A stretch of 64,000 nt of DNA from Leucobacter weissii (GTDB lineage: Bacteria > Actinomycetota > Actinomycetes > Actinomycetales > Microbacteriaceae), in NCBI RefSeq assembly GCF_017565745.1, contig NZ_JAGDYM010000014.1:1-64000 (forward strand). Direction: 5' to 3'. Position numbers and translations under genes: made by a program. Position 1 is the stretch's first letter. The number at the start of each line of letters is the position of its first letter. Positions 50,786 through 58,172 of this stretch are shown here, one piece after another. The notes under the pieces are model-generated. The model was not told the origin of the DNA. It worked only from the letters and a program-made list of their open reading frames with translations, and searched no databases.

Positions 50786-51079
50786 ATGGCCTTTGTCTGT
50801 TCTGCAACCTGGACCGCCAAGCCCGGTGAGGAGGAGACGGTGCGCCAGGCGCTGGAGCGCCTCTCGCCCGCCTCGCGCGAGGAGCCCGGCAACGTCTACT
50901 ACCAGGCCTACCGGAGCCCGGAGGAGCCGAACGTCTTCCGCATCTTCGAGGTCTACACCGACGAGGCCGCGTTCAAGGCGCACGGCACCTACCCGCACTT
51001 CGAGCAGTGGGCGCTCGGTCAGGCGATCCCCGCCCTCGAGACGCGGCAGCGGGATTTCTACGAGACCCTGGACTTCTGA
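50786..51079 (+). CDS. Antibiotic-biosynthesis-monooxygenase (ABM)-fold small protein
   Basis: A 97-residue ferredoxin-like alpha/beta barrel protein. FVCSATWTAKPGEEETVRQA and NVFRIFEVYTDEAAFKAHG are typical of the ABM family, whose members oxygenate quinol-type substrates without cofactor or act as heme or ligand binders. It overlaps the downstream FAH gene by one base (TGATG). It could oxidise a hydroquinone intermediate. AGAGAGGAAA precedes the ATG. Confidence 0.83.
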   Translation: MAFVCSATWTAKPGEEETVRQALERLSPASREEPGNVYYQAYRSPEEPNVFRIFEVYTDEAAFKAHGTYPHFEQWALGQAIPALETRQRDFYETLDF

Positions 51080-52041
51080 TGCCGCGCTACGTGCGCTACC
51101 GCGAGCACGGGATCGTGCACACGGGCGTCGTCCGCCACGATCGCGTGCAGGATCTGCCGGGGGATCCCGACATCCTGACGCTGCTCCAGGCGCCGGAGGC
51201 CGAGCGCGCGGATGTGCTGCTGCGCTCGGGCAGGCAGCAGCGCAAGCCGGTCGAGCAGACCCAGCTGCTGACGCCGGTGGAGCCGCGCGCGATGCGCGAC
51301 TTCGTGGCCTTCGAGGCGCACATCGCGGGGATGAAGAAGAGCGAGCCGGGCGATGGGAGCGTGCCCGAACCGTGGTACGAGGCCCCCGCCTTCCTCTTCA
51401 TGAACCCCTGGTCCGTCGTCGGCACCGGCGCCGAGATCCCCATGCCCCCGTTCACCGAACGGCTCGACTTCGAGCTCGAGGTCGCCGCGATCGTCAAGAA
51501 CACGGTCCGCGACGTGCCGATCGAGGAGGCCGCCGGGCACATCGCCGGCTACTGCATCCTGAACGACTGGAGCGCGCGCGACATCCAGGGCCGCGAGATG
51601 CGGATCGGGCTCGGCCCCTCCAAGGGCAAGGACTTCGCCAACACCCTCGGCCCGTGGATCACCACGCCGGACGAACTCGAGCCGTATCGCGACGGCGACC
51701 GCTTCGACCTCGAGATGACCGTCGAGGTCAACGGCGAGGTGATCGGCGGCGACAACCTGCGGAACATGTCGTGGTCGTTCGAGGAGATGCTCGTGCACGC
51801 GTCCCGCGATGCCTGGGTCGGCGCGGGCGATGCGCTCGCCTCGGGCACCGCCTCGACCGGCGCCCTCTCCGAGCGCTGGAGCCGGAGCGGTGCGCTCACG
51901 CCCCCGCCGCTGCGGGTCGGCGACGTGGTGCGGATGACGGTGGCGGGGCTCGGATCGATCGAGAACCGCGTCGTGGAGCAGACGAGCCCCGGGCACACGG
52001 TGCCGCGGGCGCGGCGGACCTACGGCCCCGATCGGCTGTAG
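51079..52041 (+). CDS. Fumarylacetoacetate hydrolase-family protein, copy B
   Basis: A 320-residue FAH-fold protein closely related in motifs to the product of 49573. The metal site reads Glu-Glu in LDFELEVAAIV and Asp in LNDWSARDIQ, followed by GPSKGKDFANTLGPW. MRDFVAFEAHIAG and WSRSGALTPPPLRVGD are shared with copy A (DFVAFEEHVEG, GRNGARTPPPLVAGD). The ABM-type gene just before it is translationally linked. Two such enzymes suggest successive or parallel C-C cleavage steps. Confidence 0.88.
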   Translation: MPRYVRYREHGIVHTGVVRHDRVQDLPGDPDILTLLQAPEAERADVLLRSGRQQRKPVEQTQLLTPVEPRAMRDFVAFEAHIAGMKKSEPGDGSVPEPWYEAPAFLFMNPWSVVGTGAEIPMPPFTERLDFELEVAAIVKNTVRDVPIEEAAGHIAGYCILNDWSARDIQGREMRIGLGPSKGKDFANTLGPWITTPDELEPYRDGDRFDLEMTVEVNGEVIGGDNLRNMSWSFEEMLVHASRDAWVGAGDALASGTASTGALSERWSRSGALTPPPLRVGDVVRMTVAGLGSIENRVVEQTSPGHTVPRARRTYGPDRL

Positions 52042-52121
52042 GGAGGGCCCCGGTGCCCCGCGGGCATCGGGGCGGGATCGGCTATGCTGTGACGAACGCA
52101 CAATGGAGTGAAAGTCGGGTC

Positions 52122-53054
52122 ATGGAAGATCTGCGAGGCATCGACATCAACCTGCTCATGGTGCTCGACGCCGTGCTCGCGGAGCGCAACCTGACGAAGG
52201 CGGGCGAGTCCATCGGCCTCACGCAGCCGGCCGTCAGCGGGGCCGTGGCGAAGCTGCGCAAGGTGACCGGCGACCCGCTGCTCGTGCGCTCCGGCCGCAC
52301 CTTCGAGCTCACCGACCACGCGAGGGAGCTGCAGCCGATCGTGAGCGAGGCGCTCACGGAGGTCGCCCGCACCTTCAACCTCCGCCCGATGTTCGACCCG
52401 CGCACGAGCGACCGGCAGTTCCGCATCTCGGCCTCCGACTACGCGCTCTCCGTCATGACCGCGCCGCTGCTGGCGGTGCTGGAGCAGGAGGCGCCGGAGA
52501 TCTCGGTCGAGTTCGATGCGCTCAACAGCATCGACCCCGTCGACCTGCTCCGCAAGGACGTCGTCGTCACGGCGGCGAACCGCGCCGTGCCCGGCAAGCA
52601 CCAGGCGCTGTTCTCGGACACGTTCGTCTGCCTCGTGCGGGCGGGACACCCGCGCCTGCGGGACGGCGCGCTCACGCTCGAGGATCTCGGGGAGATGCCC
52701 TACATCGACGTGGCGTTCGCCGAGGACGTCGTGGCCGTGGCGAACGACGCGCTCCACGACGCCGGGGTGGCGCCCCGCGTGACCATGAGCGTGACCGGCT
52801 TCCTCCCGATCCCGTTCCTGCTCGAGGGGACCGACATGTACGGCTTCGTCCCGGCGCGGGTCGCCGAGCAGTACGCCGGCCCGCTGGACCTCGTGATCGC
52901 CAGGACCCCGCTCTCGCATCGCACCCTCGTGGAGGTCGTGTACTGGCATCCCTCGAAGACGGACGACCCCGCGCTGCGCTGGCTCATCGGCATTCTGCGC
53001 CAGACCGCCGAACGGATCGAGTTCTCGTCCGAGGCGGAGCCGGCGGGCGTGTGA
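52122..53054 (+). CDS. LysR-family regulator (NodD/NahR-like)
   Basis: A 310-residue LysR protein. The winged helix is DINLLMVLDAVLAERNLTKA, then IGLTQPAVSGAVAKLRK and DPLLVRSGRTFELT. The effector domain follows to the C-terminus. It is of the same NodD/NahR-like subfamily as the regulator at 25234. It sits at the end of the FAH cluster and is the best positioned candidate to bind the repeated 15-bp operator. A -10-like TATGCT is present at 52083. The ATG at 52122 lacks a clear ribosome site. Confidence 0.88.
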   Translation: MEDLRGIDINLLMVLDAVLAERNLTKAGESIGLTQPAVSGAVAKLRKVTGDPLLVRSGRTFELTDHARELQPIVSEALTEVARTFNLRPMFDPRTSDRQFRISASDYALSVMTAPLLAVLEQEAPEISVEFDALNSIDPVDLLRKDVVVTAANRAVPGKHQALFSDTFVCLVRAGHPRLRDGALTLEDLGEMPYIDVAFAEDVVAVANDALHDAGVAPRVTMSVTGFLPIPFLLEGTDMYGFVPARVAEQYAGPLDLVIARTPLSHRTLVEVVYWHPSKTDDPALRWLIGILRQTAERIEFSSEAEPAGV

Positions 53055-53076
53055 GCGTTCGGAGCGCCCGAGGGGT

Positions 53077-53379
53077 TCAGCGGAGCCGTTCCGGGAAGCC
53101 GACGGCGGCGCTGCGCAGCGGCGGTGCGAGCGCGATCGCGGCGGCGCGATCCGGGTCCGCCTCGTAGGCGCGCTCGGCGCGCAGGAACGCCTCCCGGTCC
53201 CCCGGGTGCGAGATCGCCCAGGTGAAGGCCTCGTGCTCGGCGTCCAGATAGGCCCACTCGATCGCGAACCCGGCGCGCTCCCGCAGTGCGGGGATGTGCG
53301 CCGACCACCAGCTCCCGAACTCCTCGGCGGTGCCGGGGGCGAGCTCGTAGCGCCGGAGCATGAGGGTGCGGTCGCTCAT
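53077..53379 (-). CDS. Small NIPSNAP/EthD-like protein
   Basis: A 100-residue protein whose pattern (TLMLRRYELAPGTAEEFGSWWSA, then FAIEWAYLDAEHEAFTWAIS) fits a dimeric alpha/beta-barrel fold of the NIPSNAP or EthD type. Such proteins are often found beside catabolic dehydrogenases and may bind or isomerise intermediates. Its ATG overlaps the SDR stop by one base (TGATG at 53379-53381), so they form an operon. It ends convergently with the LysR gene. Confidence 0.7.
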   Translation of the reverse strand: MSDRTLMLRRYELAPGTAEEFGSWWSAHIPALRERAGFAIEWAYLDAEHEAFTWAISHPGDREAFLRAERAYEADPDRAAAIALAPPLRSAAVGFPERLR

Positions 53380-54182
53380 CAGTCGCTCACCAGGGTGCCG
53401 CCGTCGACGACGAGGTTCTGCCCGGTGGTGAACCCGCCCGCCTGCGACGCCAGGTAGAGCACCGTGCCCGCCACGTGCGCGGCCTCGCCGAACCGTCGCA
53501 GCGGGGTCTTCCGAAGCCGTTCGTCCCTGCCCGGGCCCTCCGTGATGGGTCGCGCGAACCCGGTCTCGATCACGCCGGGCGAGATCGCGTTCACCCGCAC
53601 CCCGGAGGCTCCCCACTGCACGGCGAGGTTGCGGGCGAGTTGGGCGTTCGCGGCCTTGGTGAGGCCGTAGAGGCCGATCTGCGAGTTGCCGCGGAGTCCC
53701 GACAGGCTCGACATGACGATGAAGGCGCCGCCGCCGCGCTCGGCCATGTGCGGGATCGTGAGGTTGGCGAGCCGCAGCACGCTGCGGACGTGCACGTCGA
53801 ACATGCGATCGAGCTGCTCGTCGGTGCTCGTGAGGTGCGGCCCGGTGTCGAGTGCCAGGCCGGCGTTGCAGAACACCGTGTCGATGCGCCCGTGCGCGTC
53901 GAGCGCGGTGCCGACGAGCGCGGTCAGCTCCTCCTCCGAGGTCACGTCGCAGGCCCGCCCCTCGACGGGCAGCCCCTCGGCGCGCAGCCCCGCCGCGGCG
54001 CCGGCCGGGTCCTCGTCTCCGAGTCCGCTCAGCACGGTTCGCGCGCCGGCGGAGGCGAGCAGCCTCGCCGTGGCGAGCCCGATCCCCGAGGTCGCTCCGG
54101 TGACCAGAGCCACCGTGCCTTGGAGGGAGAAGAGTTCGGCCGCCGATGGTGCGGCTCCGGTCGGCGGCGTCGATGCGGTCAT
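53379..54182 (-). CDS. SDR-family oxidoreductase
   Basis: A 267-residue classical SDR. The cofactor loop is VTGATSGIGLATA, the serine is in MSSLSGL, the catalytic YxxxK is YGLTK, and the ending NLVVDGGTLVSD is typical. The first 20 residues are a Pro/Ala/Thr-rich extension. It heads a two-gene operon and is divergent from the ABC importer. A full island operator lies 48 bp before its ATG. Confidence 0.88.
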   Translation of the reverse strand: MTASTPPTGAAPSAAELFSLQGTVALVTGATSGIGLATARLLASAGARTVLSGLGDEDPAGAAAGLRAEGLPVEGRACDVTSEEELTALVGTALDAHGRIDTVFCNAGLALDTGPHLTSTDEQLDRMFDVHVRSVLRLANLTIPHMAERGGGAFIVMSSLSGLRGNSQIGLYGLTKAANAQLARNLAVQWGASGVRVNAISPGVIETGFARPITEGPGRDERLRKTPLRRFGEAAHVAGTVLYLASQAGGFTTGQNLVVDGGTLVSD

Positions 54183-54229
54183 GGCGCCAACGGTAGCCCG
54201 CGAGGGGTCGCCCGCGACAGCGCTCTCGG

Positions 54230-54244
54230 CGATGACTGGCATCG
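54230..54244. promoter_or_regulatory. Shared catabolic operator, copy 7
   Basis: CGATGACTGGCATCG matches the consensus at every position. It lies 48 bp before the minus-strand SDR gene and 159 bp before the divergent ABC importer gene. Confidence 0.75.
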
Positions 54245-54264
54245 GCCCCACCCATCCGCACGAT

Positions 54265-54279
54265 CGATAGCTGTTATTG
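54265..54279. promoter_or_regulatory. Shared catabolic operator, weak tandem copy
   Basis: CGATAGCTGTTATTG agrees with the consensus at 13 of 15 positions. It lies 35 bp from copy 7 and toward the ABC importer. A third partial half (CGATACCAGG, 54384-54393) overlaps the ribosome site of the importer gene. Confidence 0.5.
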
Positions 54280-54402
54280 CCGCGCGGCGCTGGCGAGCGA
54301 GGGCTCGGACGTCTTGACTGGGTGCAGGCTCCCACCGGCGGAGCCTTGCGGCAGCGCGGCCGAACCGATCGCAGCGTTGCCGCCGATACCAGGAGGTAAC
54401 TT

Positions 54403-55539
54403 GTGATCAAGGCAAAGGCGGCGGCATCCGCATCGATGCTGGTACTGGCCGCGCTCATCCTCTCCGGCTGCAGCGAGGCGCCGGAGGAGACCGACGATCC
54501 GACGACCGAGGTCAGCGCGGAGGCGCAGGAGGCGCTGGACCGGGCCTACGAGGGCGTCGGCTCGGATCTGAGCGATCTGGCGAGCACGACGGTCCCCGAG
54601 GGGCTCGATCTCTACGTCATGTCCTGCGGCGAGCAGCTCGCGACCTGCGCGAAGCCCGCCGCTGCCGTGGTCGAGGCCGGCGAGGCGGCGGGGTGGAGCG
54701 CGCAGATCGTCGACGGGAAGCTCAGCCCGGAGGGCTTCGCCACCGCGATCCGGCAGGCGATCGCGGGCGGTGCGGATGTGCTCGTGCCGATCGGCATCAG
54801 CTGCGGCGCCGCGGCGGCGGCCTTCCAGGAGGCGGCTGACGCGGGGGTCACCATCATCGGCGGCGGCGGCGTCGACGACTGCGACCCGAAGGTGTGGGAC
54901 TCCGAGCGCCTGTGGCTGTCGGACGCCGGCGAGTTCGGGTTCTTCGGCGTCTTCGGCGAGCTCATGGCGGACTACGCCTACGGCAAGAACGACGGCGAGG
55001 TCAAGGCGATCGTGATCAACAGCACGACGAACGCCTGGGGGCCGTGGATCACCGAGTCCTTCGAGTCGCAGCTGGACGAGCTCGGCGGCGGCGAGGTGCT
55101 CGAGGTCATCGATGTCTCGGATCCGGAGACCGCCGACAACTCCTACCTGCAGAAGGTCACGAGCTCCCTACTGGCGAACCCGGAGGCCAACGCGCTGATC
55201 GTCCCGACCGACAGCTATCTCGAGACCGGCCTCGCCGCCGCGGTCGATCAGGCCGGCTTCGCCGATCAGCTGACCGTGATCGGCGCCTTCGGCGGCGACG
55301 GGGCGATCGACATGATCCGTTCGGGCCAGCCCGGCATCGATGCGACCGTCGCCATGGCCACGACCTGGGAGGGCTGGGGCTCCGTCGACACCGCGATCCG
55401 CATCCTCGACGGTCAGGACCCCGCCTACATCGGACAGTCGGTCCAGGTGGTGGACGCCGGGCACAACCTCCCGGAATCCGGCGGCTACGACGGCTCGATC
55501 GACTTCCGCGCCGAGTTCCTCGAGGCGTGGGGCAAGTGA
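54403..55539 (+). CDS. Sugar-type ABC importer substrate-binding lipoprotein
   Basis: A 378-residue lipoprotein of the RbsB/periplasmic-binding-protein-like group. The signal peptide ends in the lipobox LSGC (residues ~21-24). The mature protein has the two-lobed pattern: LDLYVMSCGEQLATCAKPA, IIGGGGVDDC, and an ending near YIGQSVQVVDAGHN. Cysteines in the first lobe are unusual for the class. It would capture a sugar or sugar-like ligand outside the membrane. The start is GTG at 54403 with AGGAGG before it. It overlaps the ATPase gene by GTGA. Confidence 0.88.
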   Translation: MIKAKAAASASMLVLAALILSGCSEAPEETDDPTTEVSAEAQEALDRAYEGVGSDLSDLASTTVPEGLDLYVMSCGEQLATCAKPAAAVVEAGEAAGWSAQIVDGKLSPEGFATAIRQAIAGGADVLVPIGISCGAAAAAFQEAADAGVTIIGGGGVDDCDPKVWDSERLWLSDAGEFGFFGVFGELMADYAYGKNDGEVKAIVINSTTNAWGPWITESFESQLDELGGGEVLEVIDVSDPETADNSYLQKVTSSLLANPEANALIVPTDSYLETGLAAAVDQAGFADQLTVIGAFGGDGAIDMIRSGQPGIDATVAMATTWEGWGSVDTAIRILDGQDPAYIGQSVQVVDAGHNLPESGGYDGSIDFRAEFLEAWGK

Positions 55540-57137
55540 CCGGTACCCCGATCGCCGTCCCCGGGGCGGCGGGCGCGAGCCCGTCGCCCCGGGGCGACTC
55601 GCCGGCGCTGCGGGTCGCGCACCTGAACAAGCACTTCGCGGGCACCCGCGCCCTCAACGATGCGTCGCTCGACGTCCGCTCCGGCACGGTGCACGCGCTG
55701 CTCGGCGGCAACGGATCGGGCAAGAGCACGACCATCAAGATCCTCGCGGGGGTCTACACCGCGGACGAGGGCGAGCTGGAGGTGTTCGGACGGCCCTACG
55801 AGCTGCAGTCCTACGGCCCGGCCACCGCGCAGGAGGCGGGCCTCCGCTTCGTGCACCAGGATCTCGGCCTGTTCGAGGAGCTCTCCATCGAGGAGAACTT
55901 CGCGCTCGACAACGGGTATCCGCGCCGCGGCGGGAGGATCGACTGGCGCGGGCTCAGAGCCGAGGTCGAGGCGCTGCTCGGGCAGTACGAACTCGACGTC
56001 GATCCCCGTGCGCCCGTGCGACGGCTCCGTCCCTCCGACCGGACCATGGTCGCGATCGCCCGCGCACTGCAGGACCAGGACGACGCCGGGCAGCGGGTGC
56101 TGGTGCTCGATGAGCCCACCGCCCGACTCGCCGCGCACGAGTCCGAGCTGCTGCTGGAGCGCGTGCGCCGTCGAGCGGAGCTGGGGCAGACCGTCGTCAT
56201 CGTCAGCCATCGCCTCCGCGAGGTGCTCGCGGTCGCCGACGACTTCACCGTCTACCGCGACGGACGCGTCGCGGGCACCATCGTGGATCGCTCGCCCTCG
56301 GAGGACGAGCTCATCGAGATCATGGCGGGCGGGCTCGTCAAGGCGCTCCGCCCGACCGGAGAGGCCGAGAGCGCGAAGCGGGAACCGGTGTTCTCGGTCT
56401 CCGGTCTGCGCGGCGGGCCCATCCGCGGCGTCGATTTCACCGTCCACCGCGGCGAGATTCTCGGTCTGGCCGGGCTCGTCGGATCGGGGCGGTCCAGCGT
56501 GCTGAAGATGATCTTCGGCGAGCACGCCCCGGCGAGCGGGAGCATGGAATTCGGCGGAGCGCCCTACGCGCCCGAGAACATCGGCGAGGCGATGGGGCTG
56601 GGGGTGGGGCTGGTGCCCGAGGACCGCACCGGAGAGGGGGCCTTCCTCGACCAGTCGGTCTCGGAGAACATCGCGCTCGCCACCCTGAGCGAGAACTGGA
56701 GCGCCGGCTTCATGCCGCGCAGTCGCGAACGGCGCCGGGCGGAGGACCTCATCCACTCCTTCGGGGTGAAGGTCTCCGGGCCCGAGGCCCTCTTCTCGTC
56801 GATGTCCGGCGGCAACCAGCAGAAGGTCGTGATCTCGAGATGGATGCAGCGCGGCCCGAAGCTCCTGCTCCTCGACGAGCCGACGCAGGGCGTCGACGTG
56901 ATGAGCCGGGCCGACATCTACGAGATCATCCGCCGCGCCGCGGCGGAGGGCTGCGCCATCGTCGTCGCCTCGAGCGACCTCAGCGAGATACACGCGCTCT
57001 GCGACCGCGCCCTCGTGCTGAGCCGGGGAAAGATCTCGGACGAGGTCGTCGCCGGCCAGCTCGACGTCGACGAGCTCACCAGCCTGGTCCTGCGCGAGCG
57101 GACCGTTCACGACACCACCACGGAGACGCAGCAATGA
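55536..57137 (+). CDS. Double-domain ABC ATPase of sugar type (RbsA-like)
   Basis: A 533-residue ATPase with two nucleotide-binding domains. The first has Walker A GGNGSGKST and Walker B LVLDEPTA, but its signature reads LRPSDRT instead of LSGGQ. The second has a degenerate Walker A (GLVGSGRSS), an intact signature MSGGNQQK and Walker B LLLDEPTQ. So one complete composite ATP site can form, as in RbsA-type importers. It is coupled to its neighbours by GTGA (55536) and ATGA (57134) overlaps. Confidence 0.92.
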   Translation: MTGTPIAVPGAAGASPSPRGDSPALRVAHLNKHFAGTRALNDASLDVRSGTVHALLGGNGSGKSTTIKILAGVYTADEGELEVFGRPYELQSYGPATAQEAGLRFVHQDLGLFEELSIEENFALDNGYPRRGGRIDWRGLRAEVEALLGQYELDVDPRAPVRRLRPSDRTMVAIARALQDQDDAGQRVLVLDEPTARLAAHESELLLERVRRRAELGQTVVIVSHRLREVLAVADDFTVYRDGRVAGTIVDRSPSEDELIEIMAGGLVKALRPTGEAESAKREPVFSVSGLRGGPIRGVDFTVHRGEILGLAGLVGSGRSSVLKMIFGEHAPASGSMEFGGAPYAPENIGEAMGLGVGLVPEDRTGEGAFLDQSVSENIALATLSENWSAGFMPRSRERRRAEDLIHSFGVKVSGPEALFSSMSGGNQQKVVISRWMQRGPKLLLLDEPTQGVDVMSRADIYEIIRRAAAEGCAIVVASSDLSEIHALCDRALVLSRGKISDEVVAGQLDVDELTSLVLRERTVHDTTTETQQ

Positions 57138-58150
57138 CCGCAACCACCCCGCCCACGACGAACACCGTGTCGATCCCGGTGAAACGCCGGCCGAAGCCGC
57201 TGCAGCTGCTCGAAGCCTATGCGCTGCCGCTGCTGACGATCCTGGTGTTCGTCTTCTTCGCCTTCTTCCCCGCCTCGGCCGGTGCGTTCCCCACGGTGAA
57301 CAACCTGAACGTGATCCTCGGCAGCCAGGCCGTCGTGGCGCTCATCGCCACCGCGGCGCTGTTCCCGCTGGTCTGCGGCTACTTCGACTTCTCGCTGGGG
57401 GCCACCGCGGCGATGTCGCAGGTGCTCTGCGCCGGGTTCATGGCCCGGATGGGGCTGCCGCTCTGGCTGGCGATCCTGATCCCGGTGCTGCTGGGCACGC
57501 TGGTGGGCCTCGTCAACGGCTTCTTCGTCACCCGGATGAAGATGAGCCCGTTCGTCACGACCCTGGGCATGGCGATGCTCGTCACCGGACTCATGATCTG
57601 GTACACGGGCGGCCAGTCCATCATCAGCGGGATCGATCCCGCGCTCATCCGCTTCGGCTCCTCGCGGCTCCTCGGCATCCCGATGGTCTTCTTCATCACG
57701 CTCGCCGTCGCGGCGATCGCCTGGTACTTCTTCACGCACACGCCGTTCGGCCGGTCCCTCTACGCGATCGGATCGAACGCGACGGCGGCGAAGCTCGTCG
57801 GCCTGCCGGTCACGAAGAACGTCTGGTGGAGCTTCGTGGTCGCGGGCTCGATCGCCGGGCTCGCGGGCGTGCTGCAGCTGGCGAGATCCGGCAGCGGGAC
57901 CGCCTCCGACGGCAATTCGCTGCTCTTCCCCGCGCTGGCGGCGGTCTTCCTGGGCGCGACGGCGATCCGGCCGGGCTTCTTCAACGTGATCGGCACCATC
58001 ATCGGTGCGGTGTTCGTCTCGATCTCGGTGAGCGGGCTGACGCTGTCGGGCGCCAGCGGCTGGGCCTCGAACGTGTTCAACGGCATCGCGCTGCTCGCGG
58101 CGGTCGGTCTCTCGACCTACCTCGGCAGGCGCCAGCGCGCGGGAACCTGA
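57134..58150 (+). CDS. Sugar-type ABC importer permease (RbsC-like)
   Basis: A 338-residue permease with about eight to ten membrane helices, of the branched-chain/ribose type. GLVNGFFVTRMKMSPFVTTLGM is the conserved segment that contacts the ATPase, and YAIGSNATAAKLVGLPV is a second family hallmark. It has a single-subunit permease, so a homodimer is expected. The importer is complete (binding protein, ATPase, permease). It ends convergently with the amino acid permease gene. Confidence 0.92.
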   Translation: MTATTPPTTNTVSIPVKRRPKPLQLLEAYALPLLTILVFVFFAFFPASAGAFPTVNNLNVILGSQAVVALIATAALFPLVCGYFDFSLGATAAMSQVLCAGFMARMGLPLWLAILIPVLLGTLVGLVNGFFVTRMKMSPFVTTLGMAMLVTGLMIWYTGGQSIISGIDPALIRFGSSRLLGIPMVFFITLAVAAIAWYFFTHTPFGRSLYAIGSNATAAKLVGLPVTKNVWWSFVVAGSIAGLAGVLQLARSGSGTASDGNSLLFPALAAVFLGATAIRPGFFNVIGTIIGAVFVSISVSGLTLSGASGWASNVFNGIALLAAVGLSTYLGRRQRAGT

Positions 58151-58172
58151 CGGTCGGCGCGGCGCCGCGGCG

